Origin: Rhabdothermincola salaria
GTDB taxonomy: Bacteria; Actinomycetota; Acidimicrobiia; Acidimicrobiales; Acidimicrobilacustridaceae
Direction of reading: 5' to 3'
Length of the DNA stretch: 64,000 bases
Assembly: GCF_021246445.1 (NCBI RefSeq)
Contig: NZ_JAJQXW010000001.1
Span: 1,134,168 to 1,198,167 of the forward strand
Numbering within the stretch: the first letter of the stretch is position 1; every line of letters begins with the position of its first letter. The notes beneath the pieces were generated by a model. The model searched no databases. It saw nothing but the letters and a program-made list of their open reading frames with translations, and was not told the DNA's origin. Below, one piece after another: positions 22,438 to 31,281 of the stretch. Both the position numbers and the translations under genes were made by a program.

Positions 22438-23394
22438 TCACTCCGCCCCCGCCCCTGCCAGCGACGCGGGGCCGGACCGACCCGTGGCCAGACGCCACGA
22501 GGTGGCCGCCAACACCGCCAGCGCGCCGAGCGCGGCGGCCACGATCGCGGTGGTCACCCCGAACCAGGTCAGCGAGTCGCCCAGCACGAGCACACCGCCT
22601 GCCGCGGTGCCGAGGGCGGTGACCTGGGCGCTGGCCGCCACGGCGGGGACACCAGCGGCGGGGAGCGCCGCCGTGCGCAGGACGCGGCCCATCGTGCCGA
22701 GGACGGCCACCACGAGCGCGGCCGCCGCGGACGCCGCCAGGACCGATGGCTCCAGGGTCGTTCGCTGCACCGCCGCCACGGGGGTGAGGGCCACTGCCGC
22801 CAGGACCATGGTGGCCATCACCAGCGACGAGGGGTCGACCCCCTCCTGGACGGCGCGTTGGCTGGTGCGCATCGACCACACCTCCAGGGCCACGAAGGCC
22901 ACTGCCGCGGCCACCGCCAGCGGTGTCACCCGGGTGGCCGTCGTGGTACCGAAGGCGGCTGCCACCAGCCCGACGATGGCGGCGGCCGACGAACCCAGGG
23001 CCGCCCAGGTGGCCCTGGGCCCGACCCGATCGCGCACCAGCAGCGCCACCGCCGGCGTGCACGCGAGCGCCAAGCCGGCGAGGGGCCCGTCGAGGGTCCG
23101 GAACATGGTGGCGGCCGCCAGCATCGTGGCCGCCGAGACCGCGGCCGCCGTCCGCCCCGAACGACACCGCAACGCCCACCACCAGGCCTGCGGGGACCGA
23201 CGACGGACGATGAGCCACGCGACCAGGGTGCCGAGCCCCGCGCGGAGGGCCACGACCGCGACGGTGGAGCCGTCGCCGAAGCGCCAGGCCACGTTCGAGG
23301 CGGCGAACATCAGCGAGGCCACCAGCACGAAAGCCACGGCGCGGTGGTGCCCGTGGAGCCTCAGAAGAGGGCGCGACGCAGAGGGGGGACCCAT
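22438..23394 (-). CDS. DMT-superfamily (EamA-like) exporter
   Basis: A 318-residue protein with about ten hydrophobic helices arranged as two EamA repeats: AVAFVLVASLMFAASNVAWRF opens the first, and PLAVAAAVAFVALEVWSMRTS opens the second. A conserved second-half block reads VPAVAASAQVTALGTAAGGVLVLGDSL. Drug/metabolite transporters of this type export amino acids, metabolites or toxic compounds by proton antiport; the substrate is unknown. The ATG at 23394 gives the usual family length. Confidence 0.85.
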   Translation of the reverse strand: MGPPSASRPLLRLHGHHRAVAFVLVASLMFAASNVAWRFGDGSTVAVVALRAGLGTLVAWLIVRRRSPQAWWWALRCRSGRTAAAVSAATMLAAATMFRTLDGPLAGLALACTPAVALLVRDRVGPRATWAALGSSAAAIVGLVAAAFGTTTATRVTPLAVAAAVAFVALEVWSMRTSQRAVQEGVDPSSLVMATMVLAAVALTPVAAVQRTTLEPSVLAASAAAALVVAVLGTMGRVLRTAALPAAGVPAVAASAQVTALGTAAGGVLVLGDSLTWFGVTTAIVAAALGALAVLAATSWRLATGRSGPASLAGAGAE

Positions 23395-23480
23395 CGACCG
23401 CAGTCTCGCGAGGGTGCCTCGTCCATGACGAACCGGTTCACCCGCCCGGTGCGCCGGGCGAACGGTCCCGGCCTCGCCGG

Positions 23481-24050
23481 TCAGTCGTCTCCGGCGGGGG
23501 CGTCGTCGCCGTCGTGTCCGCTCCCGTCGAGCAGGTCGTGGGTCTCGGCCAGCGCCCCGTGCGTCCCTCCCACCAGCAGATCGATCCCGTCGGGTCGGCC
23601 CCGGAGCTCGTCGCATTCGGCCCGGGTCGGCGGCCGGTCGCAGTGGCCCAGCACCCGCATGCCCGTGAAGTGGTGCACCCCCATCGGGTCGAGCAGCGTC
23701 CGGCCGCTCACCGAGCCGAGGTAGAGCGGACCCGGTGGCGGTGGCAGAGCGCTGTACCGGAGGCCGACGAGCTCCCCCGACCCCGACGCCCACCACAGGT
23801 GCCAGGCCGCGCCCGGATCGTCGGTGGCGCGCCAGCCTCGGCCCAGGTCCACCTCGAGATGGTGGCCCCGCATGCGCACGAAGTGCCCGGGCGTCACCAG
23901 GTCGGTGCGCGGCGCGGGGCCCGTCCAACCCTGGATGCTGCGCCCGTAGAACGCCAGCACCCCGGCCGTGGCGGCGCCCAGGGCACCGAGGAAGAGCCAC
24001 GTCGACAGGCGGGCCGTGGCCGCCGTGAACGTCAGATCGACCTCGGTCAC
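23481..24050 (-). CDS. Small single-pass membrane protein of the B12/GGDEF unit
   Basis: A 189-residue protein of unknown family. One membrane helix (STWLFLGALGAATAGVLAFYG, about 17-37) is followed by a soluble domain with WHLWWASGSGELVGLRYSA and PLYLGSVSGRTLLDPMGVHHFTGMRVLGHC. The tail is acidic. Its GTG start at 24050 overlaps the stop of the cobalamin-sensor gene (GTGA), so it is the third gene of a coupled unit and may be an effector or anchor for the sensor. No catalytic motif is seen. Confidence 0.65.
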   Translation of the reverse strand: MTEVDLTFTAATARLSTWLFLGALGAATAGVLAFYGRSIQGWTGPAPRTDLVTPGHFVRMRGHHLEVDLGRGWRATDDPGAAWHLWWASGSGELVGLRYSALPPPPGPLYLGSVSGRTLLDPMGVHHFTGMRVLGHCDRPPTRAECDELRGRPDGIDLLVGGTHGALAETHDLLDGSGHDGDDAPAGDD

Positions 24051-25084
24051 GCGTCGCCACCGGCGAGCGGCACCACCATCGCGACCGCCATCTCGAGCAG
24101 TCGCGTCGCTTCGGGTCCGGACGAGCCCATGGCGGTGCGGGCGACGTCGAACGCTGCGGCGCCCTCGCCGGTGCTGACCCCTTGGCCGTGCCAGCGACGC
24201 CGCATCCAGTGCACGAACTCCTCGAGCACGGAGTCGTCGTCGACCAACCAGGCCGCGGCCAGGTGCTGGAGCAGGGTGACCATGTCCTCGACCAGCCGGG
24301 CGTTGCGACCGTGCTCGGCCGGAGCCGTCTCCGGCAGGCGACGGTCGAGATCGGCGAGCATCGGCCCGCGTCGGCCCGGAGCGGCCCCGAGCAGCTCGAG
24401 GGCCGCCCGGTCGAGGGCGACCGGCGCCTCGGGCGCCGTCGGCGGGACGTCGCGCCAGCCCTTCAGGATCGTCGCCGCGACCTCGGCCTCGTCGGTCCAC
24501 GCATCGACGCCGAGGCGGTCGGCCCGGTGCGACGTCGTGCCGAACGCCCGGCCCCCGGCGAGCACGGGGACTCCCCGGGCATGGGCGGCATCGACCAGGC
24601 GGGCGACGCCCGGGAAGTTCACGGCGAAGCTGCACGAGATGGCGAGCGCATCGACGGGGTGACGAGACAGGTAGTCGACCACCGCCTCGGCCGGAGTGGA
24701 TGCCCCCAGGAAGGTGACACCCACCCCGCGAGCCTCCAGAGCATGTCCGAGCATCTCCGCCGGCAGCGAGTGCCACTCGCCCTCGGCGCAGGCCACGAGC
24801 GTGTGCCCCGCGAGCTCGTCGGGCGCCGATTCGAGCGCCAGGGCCGCCAGGGTGGCCGCCGACACGCCCGATGCCACGTGTTCGTCGGCCACGCTGAGCT
24901 CGTTGCGGTACCAGCGCTCCCCGACCTCGCGTTGGGACTCCGCCAGCATCTCGACCAGGTCACCAGGGGGCACCCCGTGGCGGTAGAGGCCGATCAACCG
25001 GCGCCACGCACCAGACCGATCGCCCCGCAGCGCCTCGTCGAGATAGGGGCCGATCTGCGTCTCGAGACCATCCGGGAGGCTCAT
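24047..25084 (-). CDS. Stand-alone cobalamin-binding, CarH-like photosensor protein
   Basis: A 345-residue protein. Residues about 10-90 form the four-helix B12-cap domain with the CarH-type Wx9EH motif: Trp58, nine residues, then Glu68-His69 (ERWYRNELSVADEH). Residues about 92-210 are the B12-binding Rossmann domain with EGEWHSLPAEML; His105 is the likely lower cobalt ligand, with LGASTP following as in this family. In CarH the Wx9EH residues surround the 5'-deoxyadenosyl group whose photolysis is the signal. There is no MerR HTH domain. Instead about 130 C-terminal residues form an unassigned helical domain. Its start overlaps the PAS-GGDEF stop (ATGA) and its stop overlaps the next start. 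Light control of c-di-GMP is inferred. Confidence 0.85.
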   Translation of the reverse strand: MSLPDGLETQIGPYLDEALRGDRSGAWRRLIGLYRHGVPPGDLVEMLAESQREVGERWYRNELSVADEHVASGVSAATLAALALESAPDELAGHTLVACAEGEWHSLPAEMLGHALEARGVGVTFLGASTPAEAVVDYLSRHPVDALAISCSFAVNFPGVARLVDAAHARGVPVLAGGRAFGTTSHRADRLGVDAWTDEAEVAATILKGWRDVPPTAPEAPVALDRAALELLGAAPGRRGPMLADLDRRLPETAPAEHGRNARLVEDMVTLLQHLAAAWLVDDDSVLEEFVHWMRRRWHGQGVSTGEGAAAFDVARTAMGSSGPEATRLLEMAVAMVVPLAGGDA

Positions 25085-26265
25085 CGGCGGCCTCCATACC
25101 TCGTGAGCGACGCCGTCTCCTCTGCCGCCACGACCCATCCATCCCGGCCGCCTCGCTTGGCCCGGTAGAGCGCCTCGTCGGCGCGGGCCACCGTCTCGGG
25201 GCCGCTCCCGAGCCAGGCCGCCACCCCGGCGGAGAAGGTCACGGGGTGGGGTCGACGGTGCTCCCATCGCTCCCGCAGCCGCTCGAGGAACCGCGTCGCT
25301 CCCTCGTCACGCATGAGCACCAGGAACTCCTCGCCCCCGTATCGGCCCACGATGTCACGGGAGCGAGCGGTGTCACGCAGGGTGCGGCCGAACTCGTACA
25401 GGACGTCGTCGCCGGCCTGGTGCCCGAGCTCGTCGTTGAGCGCCTTGAAGTGATCGAGGTCCAACATGATCACCACGTCGGCCTCACCGAGGCGGCCGAG
25501 GGCACGTCCCAGCATCCTCCGGTTGGGGATGCCGGTGAGCGGATCGATCGACGCGTCCTCGGCCAGCTGTTCGATGTGGGTGTTTCGACCCACGGCGGTC
25601 CGGGCATCGTTCAGGAAGCCGGGGAGGTGCAGCTCGATCAAGGACCGAGCTGTGCTGTCGAACGGCGCCGACGGCAGGATCGGCGGCCCGTCACCGAAGG
25701 ACAGGTCGGCCGGCAAGGCCTCGGGGCCCGCCCCTTCGGCGGCCACCACCACGCCGCCGAGTGCGGTGACCAGCCGTTCGGCCGCGTGTCGGGCGTCACT
25801 GGCGCTGCGCACGTCCCACAACGACCGGGTGACGTCGAGCGCAGTGGCGAGGGCCTGGTTGGCGCGGACCTTCTCATCGACGTCGCGGATGGCCACGACC
25901 ACACCGTCGGCGTTCCCCTTCTCGAACACCCCCCTGGCGGAGATCGACACGTAGACCTCGTTGCCGTCGAACCGCACGACACGGACCTCGAAGGGCGGGA
26001 CGGGGTCCGCCGACGACGTGGCCTCCGCGAAGGCTCGCTCGGCGACGCCCATGTCGTCGGGATGGACGAAGGCCCACGGGTCACCCCCGACCAGATCGTG
26101 CCCGCGCCAGCCGGCGAAGGCCGAGATCGACGGCGACACCCACGCCACCCGACCGTCGGCGCCGAGGAGGACGATGACGTCGGAGGCGTTCTCGGCGAGC
26201 AGCCGATAGCGCTGCGCCTCGTCGGGACCCTCGGCGGGTCGCCCGTCGCCCCCGTCGTCCATCAT
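25081..26265 (-). CDS. PAS-GGDEF diguanylate cyclase
   Basis: A 394-residue soluble protein. The N-terminal PAS domain (about 19-135) has YRLLAENASDVIVLLGADGRVAWVSPS and AIRDVDEKVRA. A linker of about 95 residues leads to a GGDEF domain (about 235-380) with DPLTGIPNRRML, DLDHFKALND and the active site RYGGEEF. An I-site RSRD lies five residues before GGEEF, allowing product inhibition. It should make c-di-GMP from two GTP. The ATG at 26265 is two bases after the SDR stop. The stop overlaps the cobalamin-sensor start (ATGA), so production of the two proteins is coupled. Confidence 0.92.
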   Translation of the reverse strand: MMDDGGDGRPAEGPDEAQRYRLLAENASDVIVLLGADGRVAWVSPSISAFAGWRGHDLVGGDPWAFVHPDDMGVAERAFAEATSSADPVPPFEVRVVRFDGNEVYVSISARGVFEKGNADGVVVAIRDVDEKVRANQALATALDVTRSLWDVRSASDARHAAERLVTALGGVVVAAEGAGPEALPADLSFGDGPPILPSAPFDSTARSLIELHLPGFLNDARTAVGRNTHIEQLAEDASIDPLTGIPNRRMLGRALGRLGEADVVIMLDLDHFKALNDELGHQAGDDVLYEFGRTLRDTARSRDIVGRYGGEEFLVLMRDEGATRFLERLRERWEHRRPHPVTFSAGVAAWLGSGPETVARADEALYRAKRGGRDGWVVAAEETASLTRYGGRR

Positions 26266-26267
26266 GG

Positions 26268-27125
26268 CTACAGGGTACGGGGGCGGTTCACGAAGCGCTT
26301 CTCGGTGGGCGACCAGAACCAGCCTCCGCCGGCCAGAGACCCACCGTCGACCGGGACGTTGTGACCGGTGACGAACGACGACAGGTCCGAGGCCAGGAAC
26401 AACGCCACCCGGGCCTGGTCCTCGGGCCATCCGAGGCGCCCGACGGGAGCCCACGACTCCCACATGTCGTCGTGGTCCTCGTAGCCGCCGAGGTAGTCGA
26501 CCTGGGGGGTCTGAGTGAGGTCCGGGCCGATCCCGTTGACCCGGATCCCTTTGCGCCCCATGCCCACGGCCAGGTCCGTGGTGAACTTGGCGACGGCGGC
26601 CTTGAAGGCGCCGTACACCGGGTCGCCGGGGTAGCCCCGCAGCCCCTCGACCGAGTGGACGTTGACGATGCTGCCCCCACCGCTGTCGACCATCGAGTCG
26701 AGGAAGGCCCGGGTGACGGCGAAGACGTGGAACAGGTTGATGTCGTACATCGCCTTCCACGACTCGGCGCTGGAGACCGGGAAGCGGACGAGCGGCCGGT
26801 AGTCACCCACGTTGTTGACGAGCACCGACACCGCCGGGTGCTCACCCAGCACGGCGTCGCGCAACGTGTCGACCCCGGCCTCGGTGGTCACGTCGACCAC
26901 GTGGGCTCTCACCGAGCCCCCCGCGGCCTCGATCTCGTCCACCGCCTGGTCGGCTCGCTCCTGGTCGATCTCGGCGATCTCGACGTGGGCCCCGTGGGCG
27001 GCGAACAGGCGCGACACCGCGCCTCCGATGCCGGCCCCGCCGCCCGTCACCACGGCGACCCGCCCGTCGAGGAGACGGTTCCAGTCGTCGACGGGCACGA
27101 CGTTGGCGGGGTTCTGGGTGGTCAT
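26268..27125 (-). CDS. Short-chain dehydrogenase/reductase
   Basis: A 285-residue classical SDR. The cofactor loop is TGGGAGIGGAV, followed by NNVG and the catalytic Ser in NVHSVEG with Tyr-x-x-x-Lys in YGAFK. HVEIAEIDQE, with an acidic residue after the second strand, favours NAD over NADP. An N-terminal extension (MTTQNPANVVPVDDWNRLLD) and a C-terminal GGGWFWSPTEKRFV tail are subfamily features. The substrate is unknown. It is upstream of the diguanylate cyclase by only two bases, so the signalling genes may ride on its transcript. It diverges from a quinone-oxidoreductase gene. Confidence 0.88.
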   Translation of the reverse strand: MTTQNPANVVPVDDWNRLLDGRVAVVTGGGAGIGGAVSRLFAAHGAHVEIAEIDQERADQAVDEIEAAGGSVRAHVVDVTTEAGVDTLRDAVLGEHPAVSVLVNNVGDYRPLVRFPVSSAESWKAMYDINLFHVFAVTRAFLDSMVDSGGGSIVNVHSVEGLRGYPGDPVYGAFKAAVAKFTTDLAVGMGRKGIRVNGIGPDLTQTPQVDYLGGYEDHDDMWESWAPVGRLGWPEDQARVALFLASDLSSFVTGHNVPVDGGSLAGGGWFWSPTEKRFVNRPRTL

Positions 27126-27235
27126 GGTCTTCCTCTCGGGCAGTCATCCGGCCACGCCGGCCGCGATCCTGTCGCGGACCCTACGCGGCACCCGCCCCCG
27201 CCCGCGGTGGCTCCTCGCTCGCCTACGGTCGGGGC

Positions 27236-28204
27236 ATGCGCGCCGTCGTCTGCAACGAGCTCGGGCCGGTCGAGGACCTGGTGGTGGAGGAACGCCCCTC
27301 ACCGCCCCTGGGCCCGGACGACGTCCGCCTCGAGGTGTCGGCCTGCGGCGTCAACTACGTCGAGGGCCTCATGGTCCAGGGTCGGTACCAGGTGAAGATC
27401 CCGGCTCCCTTCACACCCGGGATGGAGGTCGTCGGACGGGTCGTCGAACGAGGCGCTCAGGTGGTCGACCGCCAGGTCGGCCAGCGGCTCTTCGTCGACG
27501 TGGGCATCGGCGGCTACGTCGACGAGCTGGTGGTGCCCGCCGCGCGCACCGTCCCCCTCCCCGACGAGCTCACCGACGGCCAGGGGGCCACCTTCATGCA
27601 GAGCTACCTCACCGGGTGGTTCGCGTTGCGCGAGCGGATCGACGCCCACCACGGCCAGACCATGCTCGTGCTCGGTGCCGGCAGTGGGGTCGGCCTGGCC
27701 GCGGTCGACCTCGGAGATGCGCTCGGCCTGAGGGTCATGGCCGCCGCCTCCTCCGAGGAGAAGCGCCAGCTGGCCCGCCATCGTGGCGCCACCTGGGTCA
27801 TCGACTCCTCCACCGAGGACGTCAAGGCCCGCGCCCGCGAGCTCGGCGGGGGCGGCGTCGACATCGTCTACGACCCGGTCGGCGGCGAGCTCGGCGAAGC
27901 CTGCCTCCGGGCCCTCGGCGACGAGGGCACGCACCTGGTGATCGGCTTCGTGGCCGGCATCCCCCAGCTGCCGGCCAACCAGGTCCTGCTGCGCAACCGC
28001 CGGGTGGTCGGCGTCGAGTGGGGCGGGTGGGCGGGTCGCCACCCCGAGCGCAATCGCGCCCTGGTCGCCGAGGTGCTCGACCTGGTGCGCAACGGGCGCA
28101 TCCACCCGGTGGAACCGCACCCCTACCCTCTCGCCGACGCCGGGCGGGCCCTGCGCGACCTGGCCGAGCGCCGAGTGGCGGGCAAGGTGGCACTGGTCCC
28201 CTGA
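27236..28204 (+). CDS. NADPH:quinone oxidoreductase-like MDR protein
   Basis: A 322-residue medium-chain reductase lacking the catalytic and structural zinc cysteines. It follows the quinone oxidoreductase pattern: VSACGVNYVEGLMVQGRYQ, PFTPGMEVVGRVVERG, and the Rossmann loop MLVLGAGSGVGLAAVDLG. The C-terminus RRVAGKVALV is typical for the family. It reduces quinones, enoyl-CoA or enones with NADPH in relatives. It diverges from the SDR gene, and the transporter gene follows 53 bases later. Confidence 0.88.
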   Translation: MRAVVCNELGPVEDLVVEERPSPPLGPDDVRLEVSACGVNYVEGLMVQGRYQVKIPAPFTPGMEVVGRVVERGAQVVDRQVGQRLFVDVGIGGYVDELVVPAARTVPLPDELTDGQGATFMQSYLTGWFALRERIDAHHGQTMLVLGAGSGVGLAAVDLGDALGLRVMAAASSEEKRQLARHRGATWVIDSSTEDVKARARELGGGGVDIVYDPVGGELGEACLRALGDEGTHLVIGFVAGIPQLPANQVLLRNRRVVGVEWGGWAGRHPERNRALVAEVLDLVRNGRIHPVEPHPYPLADAGRALRDLAERRVAGKVALVP

Positions 28205-28257
28205 CGGGCCCCCGGGTGCCACGAAGGCCCTCGGACGCTCACCTAAGGTTGCCGACC

Positions 28258-29181
28258 GTGTCTGTCGTCGCTTCCATCGCTCAGGTCGTCCGCGGGTTCT
28301 TCATGGGGGCGGCCGACATCGTCCCCGGCGTGTCCGGCGGCACCGTAGCCCTCGTCCTCGGCATCTACGAGCGCCTGGTCGACAACATCCGCAAGGCGTC
28401 CTCGGTGCTGTCGAGCGTCGTGCGGCGCGACATCGGCGAGGCCCGCACACGCTTCGTGCAGGTCGAATGGCTCTGGATCATCGCCCTGCTGGCCGGGATC
28501 GGCGTCGCCGTGCTGGCGTTGTCGTCGATCATCGAACGCCTCCTCGAGGAGCACCCCGAGGCGATGGCCGGGCTGTTCTGCGGTCTCATCCTCGGGTCCG
28601 TGATCATCTCGTGGCGCCTGGCCAAGCAGGTGACGCCGGCCAACATCGCGCTCATGCTCGGCTCGGCCGTGCTCTTCTTCACTTTCCTCGGGCTACGAGC
28701 CGACACCGAGGGATCCGGCGCCGAGCTGGTCACCGAGCCCTTCTGGATGTTCTTCGTGGCCGGCGCCATCGCCATCTGCGCCATGATCCTGCCGGGCATC
28801 AGCGGCTCGTTCATCCTGGTCCTGCTGGGCATGTACACCGAGGTGCTGGGTGCGGTCAACGACCGCGACCTGTTCTTGATCGCCTTGTTCCTCCTCGGGT
28901 GCGTGGTCGGCCTGGCCAGCTTCTCGACGGCGCTGAGCTGGTCACTGCACCACCACCACGATCGGGTCCTCGCCATCATGATCGGCCTCATGCTGGGTTC
29001 CCTGCGGGTGCTGTGGCCCTGGCCCAACGGCGTGTACTCCACCCGCCTCGAGCTCCCCTCGGGAGCACCCGTCGTGCTCCCGATCGTGCTGGCCGTGGTG
29101 GGTCTGGTCGTGGTCCTGGCGATCGAGGTGGTCAGCGCCCGCCGCAGCGCCGGTCACGAGACGGTCGTGGTCCAGGACTGA
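28258..29181 (+). CDS. DUF368/PopT-family polyprenyl-phosphate transporter
   Basis: A 307-residue membrane protein with about eight to ten helices and the two DUF368 hallmarks: RGFFMGAADIVPGVSGGTVAL near the N-terminus, and CAMILPGISGSFILVLLGMY in the second half, forming inverted re-entrant repeats. Members of DUF368 (PopT) have been shown to recycle undecaprenyl phosphate across the membrane for cell-wall synthesis. The GTG at 28258 sits just before the first conserved segment. Family assignment strong; the transport role is by homology. Confidence 0.9.
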   Translation: MSVVASIAQVVRGFFMGAADIVPGVSGGTVALVLGIYERLVDNIRKASSVLSSVVRRDIGEARTRFVQVEWLWIIALLAGIGVAVLALSSIIERLLEEHPEAMAGLFCGLILGSVIISWRLAKQVTPANIALMLGSAVLFFTFLGLRADTEGSGAELVTEPFWMFFVAGAIAICAMILPGISGSFILVLLGMYTEVLGAVNDRDLFLIALFLLGCVVGLASFSTALSWSLHHHHDRVLAIMIGLMLGSLRVLWPWPNGVYSTRLELPSGAPVVLPIVLAVVGLVVVLAIEVVSARRSAGHETVVVQD

Positions 29182-29275
29182 AAGCCGGTCGGGAGGTCGG
29201 GTCGACGCCAGCCGGGGCCGCCGACGCCGGTAGCGTCTGGGACCCATCCCCCGCCGACGTCTCCCGGAGCGCCCC

Positions 29276-29512
29276 ATGCCCGCCAGCCGAGCCCCCTCCT
29301 CCTCGCCGTCCGTCGAGGCCATGGTCACCGCGGCCGGAGCCGACCGCGAGACCCTCGACGCCCTCCGCGCCGGGTTCCAGGCGCGGATCGCCCGACGCAG
29401 CGACGACTTCGAGGCGACGAAGGGGCTGCAGCTCACCGAACACGCCCTCAGCCAGCTCTCTCGCGACGGTGACCCCTGGGACCGGCTGGTCCGCAAGCTC
29501 GTCAAGGACTGA
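29276..29512 (+). CDS. Small hypothetical protein (78 aa)
   Basis: A predicted helical protein of 78 residues (SVEAMVTAAGADRETLDALRAGFQ, then HALSQLSRD and DRLVRKLVKD). No family recognised. The frame is supported by a consistent high third-position GC pattern and by filling the gap between the PopT gene and a second small frame. It may be cotranscribed with the transporter, which ends about 95 bases earlier. Confidence 0.5.
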   Translation: MPASRAPSSSPSVEAMVTAAGADRETLDALRAGFQARIARRSDDFEATKGLQLTEHALSQLSRDGDPWDRLVRKLVKD

Positions 29513-29593
29513 CATCTCGCCCGTCGCCATCGCGCGCCCCGCCCACGAAGGGCACCACGTCTCCCGGGCGCCGATGTGGGGTATGCCCTGGCG

Positions 29594-29743
29594 ATGAGTG
29601 ACTACAGCGAACAGGGCGCCGTCCCCGTCGAGGACGCAGCCGCCGACGATCCCCCCACCGAGGAGGAGGTCCGCGAGGCCCAGGAGCGAGATCACCCCGA
29701 CCAGGCGGCCACCAGCACCTACGCCGAGGACGGCGGCGACTGA
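29594..29743 (+). CDS. Very small acidic protein (49 aa)
   Basis: ATG 29594 to TGA 29741-29743 encodes 49 residues, strongly acidic and disordered-looking (EDAAADDPPTEEEVREAQER, ending YAEDGGD). Codon use matches real genes nearby. No family recognised. It lies between the 78-residue protein and the flavin reductase, all on the same strand, and could be part of that transcript. Confidence 0.45.
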   Translation: MSDYSEQGAVPVEDAAADDPPTEEEVREAQERDHPDQAATSTYAEDGGD

Positions 29744-29795
29744 ACGGCCCCGCCCCGCGTCGCCGGACGCCCCCCGTCGGCACCACACTGGCCGG

Positions 29796-30389
29796 ATGAT
29801 CGACCCGACCGTCAAGCGCAGCCTGGGCCAGATGATCAAGGGCGTCCAGGTGGTGGCCGCCACCCACGAAGGGCTCACCCGGGCCTACACGTCGCACTGG
29901 GTGACCCAGGTGTCGTTCGAGGAGCCCATCGTGATGGCCTCGATCTCACCGAAGCACGACACCTGGCCCCTGATCGAGTCGTCCGGCTCGTTCACGGTGT
30001 CGATCCTGGCCGGCGATCAGATCGCCCAGGGCCAGTACTTCTCCTACCCGGGCCGTCGCTTCCGCCACATGGCCCCCGAGTTCCTGGAGGAGGTCGACGG
30101 CCACCCGGTCGTCGTGGGGTGCATCGCCTGGTTCACCGCCGAGATCTTCGAGCGGATGACCATGGCTGATCACGAATTGGTCTTCGGGCGGGTCGTCGCC
30201 ACGGGGACCGGCCGGCTGAAGGAGCCCCCGTTGCTCTACTCGAGTCGGCACGGCTGGCGCCTCACCGGCGACAAGGCCCGCGAGGCCGGCGTGTCGGTCC
30301 GCGACCAGCTCCTGGCCCGCCTCGACGCCGACGGACCCGTCGCCACCGCGTCGCCGGACGAGGACCCCGGGCCGGACGCCGGCGACTGA
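29796..30389 (+). CDS. Flavin reductase-like (FMN-binding split-barrel) protein
   Basis: A 197-residue protein of the flavin reductase-like family. It starts with [20 protein letters not shown], then [20 protein letters not shown] and [20 protein letters not shown], the FMN-binding loop region seen in two-component monooxygenase reductases. C-terminal residues are a charged tail. It could supply reduced flavin to a partner oxygenase, but none is adjacent. The ATG at 29796 matches the family start. Confidence 0.85.
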   Translation: MIDPTVKRSLGQMIKGVQVVAATHEGLTRAYTSHWVTQVSFEEPIVMASISPKHDTWPLIESSGSFTVSILAGDQIAQGQYFSYPGRRFRHMAPEFLEEVDGHPVVVGCIAWFTAEIFERMTMADHELVFGRVVATGTGRLKEPPLLYSSRHGWRLTGDKAREAGVSVRDQLLARLDADGPVATASPDEDPGPDAGD

Positions 30390-30424
30390 CCGCGAGACAT
30401 CTCGCAGCCCTACTGCAAGAATCG

Positions 30425-31261
30425 ATGCCCATGGGCATCGAGACGACCCTCCTCGGCACCGGCAACCCCGTCCCCTCCCCCGAGCGCGCCGGGGCCTCGA
30501 CCCTCGTGCGAGCGGCCGGCAAGCACTTCCTCGTCGATGCCGGGCGCGGGGTCACCATGCGCCTGGCGGCGGCCGGTGCCCTGCCCGTGATGCTCGACGC
30601 CGTGCTGCTGACCCATCTGCACAGCGATCACATCTGCGATCTCAACGACGTCATCACCACCCACTGGGTGATGAGCGCCCAGCCCGCGACCCTGCAGGTC
30701 ATCGGTCCACCCCGCACGGCCGAGGTGGTCGACGCGTGCCTGGCCATGCTCGCCCCCGACATCGCCTACCGCTTGGCCCACCACGAGGACCTCACCTGGG
30801 AGCCCCGGGTCGAGGTGCTCGAGATCACGGGCGCATCGGTTCCCTTCGACCGGGACGGGGTCACGGTGCGCACGGCCGCGACCGACCATCGACCGGTCGA
30901 GCCCACCGTCGGCTACCGGATCGAGCACGAGGACGCATCAGTGGTGCTGGCGGGCGACACCGTGCCCTGCCCCGGTGTCGACGACCTCTGCCGGGGCGCC
31001 GACGTCTACGTCCAGACGGTGCTGCGCGACGACCTGGTGCGCGCCATCCCCATGCCCCGGTTCCGGGACACCATCGACTACCACTCGAGCGTCGAGCAGG
31101 CGGCCATGACCGCGGCGAGGTCCGGCGTCGGCACCCTGGTGCTCACGCACCAGGTACCGACGCCGGCCCCGGACGCAGCCGACGAGTGGGTGGCGCTCGC
31201 CGCCGCCCACTTCGCCGGGCGCATCGTGTGGGGTGAGGACCTCACCGTCGTCGGCTGCTGA
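30425..31261 (+). CDS. Metallo-beta-lactamase-fold hydrolase, RNase Z/arylsulfatase-like
   Basis: A 278-residue MBL-fold protein with the two-metal motif His64-Leu-His66-Ser-Asp68-His69 ([13 protein letters not shown]), a later [16 protein letters not shown], and [15 protein letters not shown] with the bridging Asp. THQVP supplies the last His. The layout fits the RNase Z-like branch, which also includes alkylsulfatase- and phosphodiesterase-type enzymes. The substrate is unknown. ATG 30425 is followed by an in-frame ATG at 30431; either may be used. Confidence 0.85.
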   Translation: MPMGIETTLLGTGNPVPSPERAGASTLVRAAGKHFLVDAGRGVTMRLAAAGALPVMLDAVLLTHLHSDHICDLNDVITTHWVMSAQPATLQVIGPPRTAEVVDACLAMLAPDIAYRLAHHEDLTWEPRVEVLEITGASVPFDRDGVTVRTAATDHRPVEPTVGYRIEHEDASVVLAGDTVPCPGVDDLCRGADVYVQTVLRDDLVRAIPMPRFRDTIDYHSSVEQAAMTAARSGVGTLVLTHQVPTPAPDAADEWVALAAAHFAGRIVWGEDLTVVGC

Positions 31262-31281
31262 CGACGGGTCCTCCGCCGGGC

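Noticed and set aside
29571-29590. Third CsoR/CstR-like site near TGGGGTAT before the 49-residue protein
   Set aside because: Only one half-site is present; the left arm does not match, so it was not listed as an operator.
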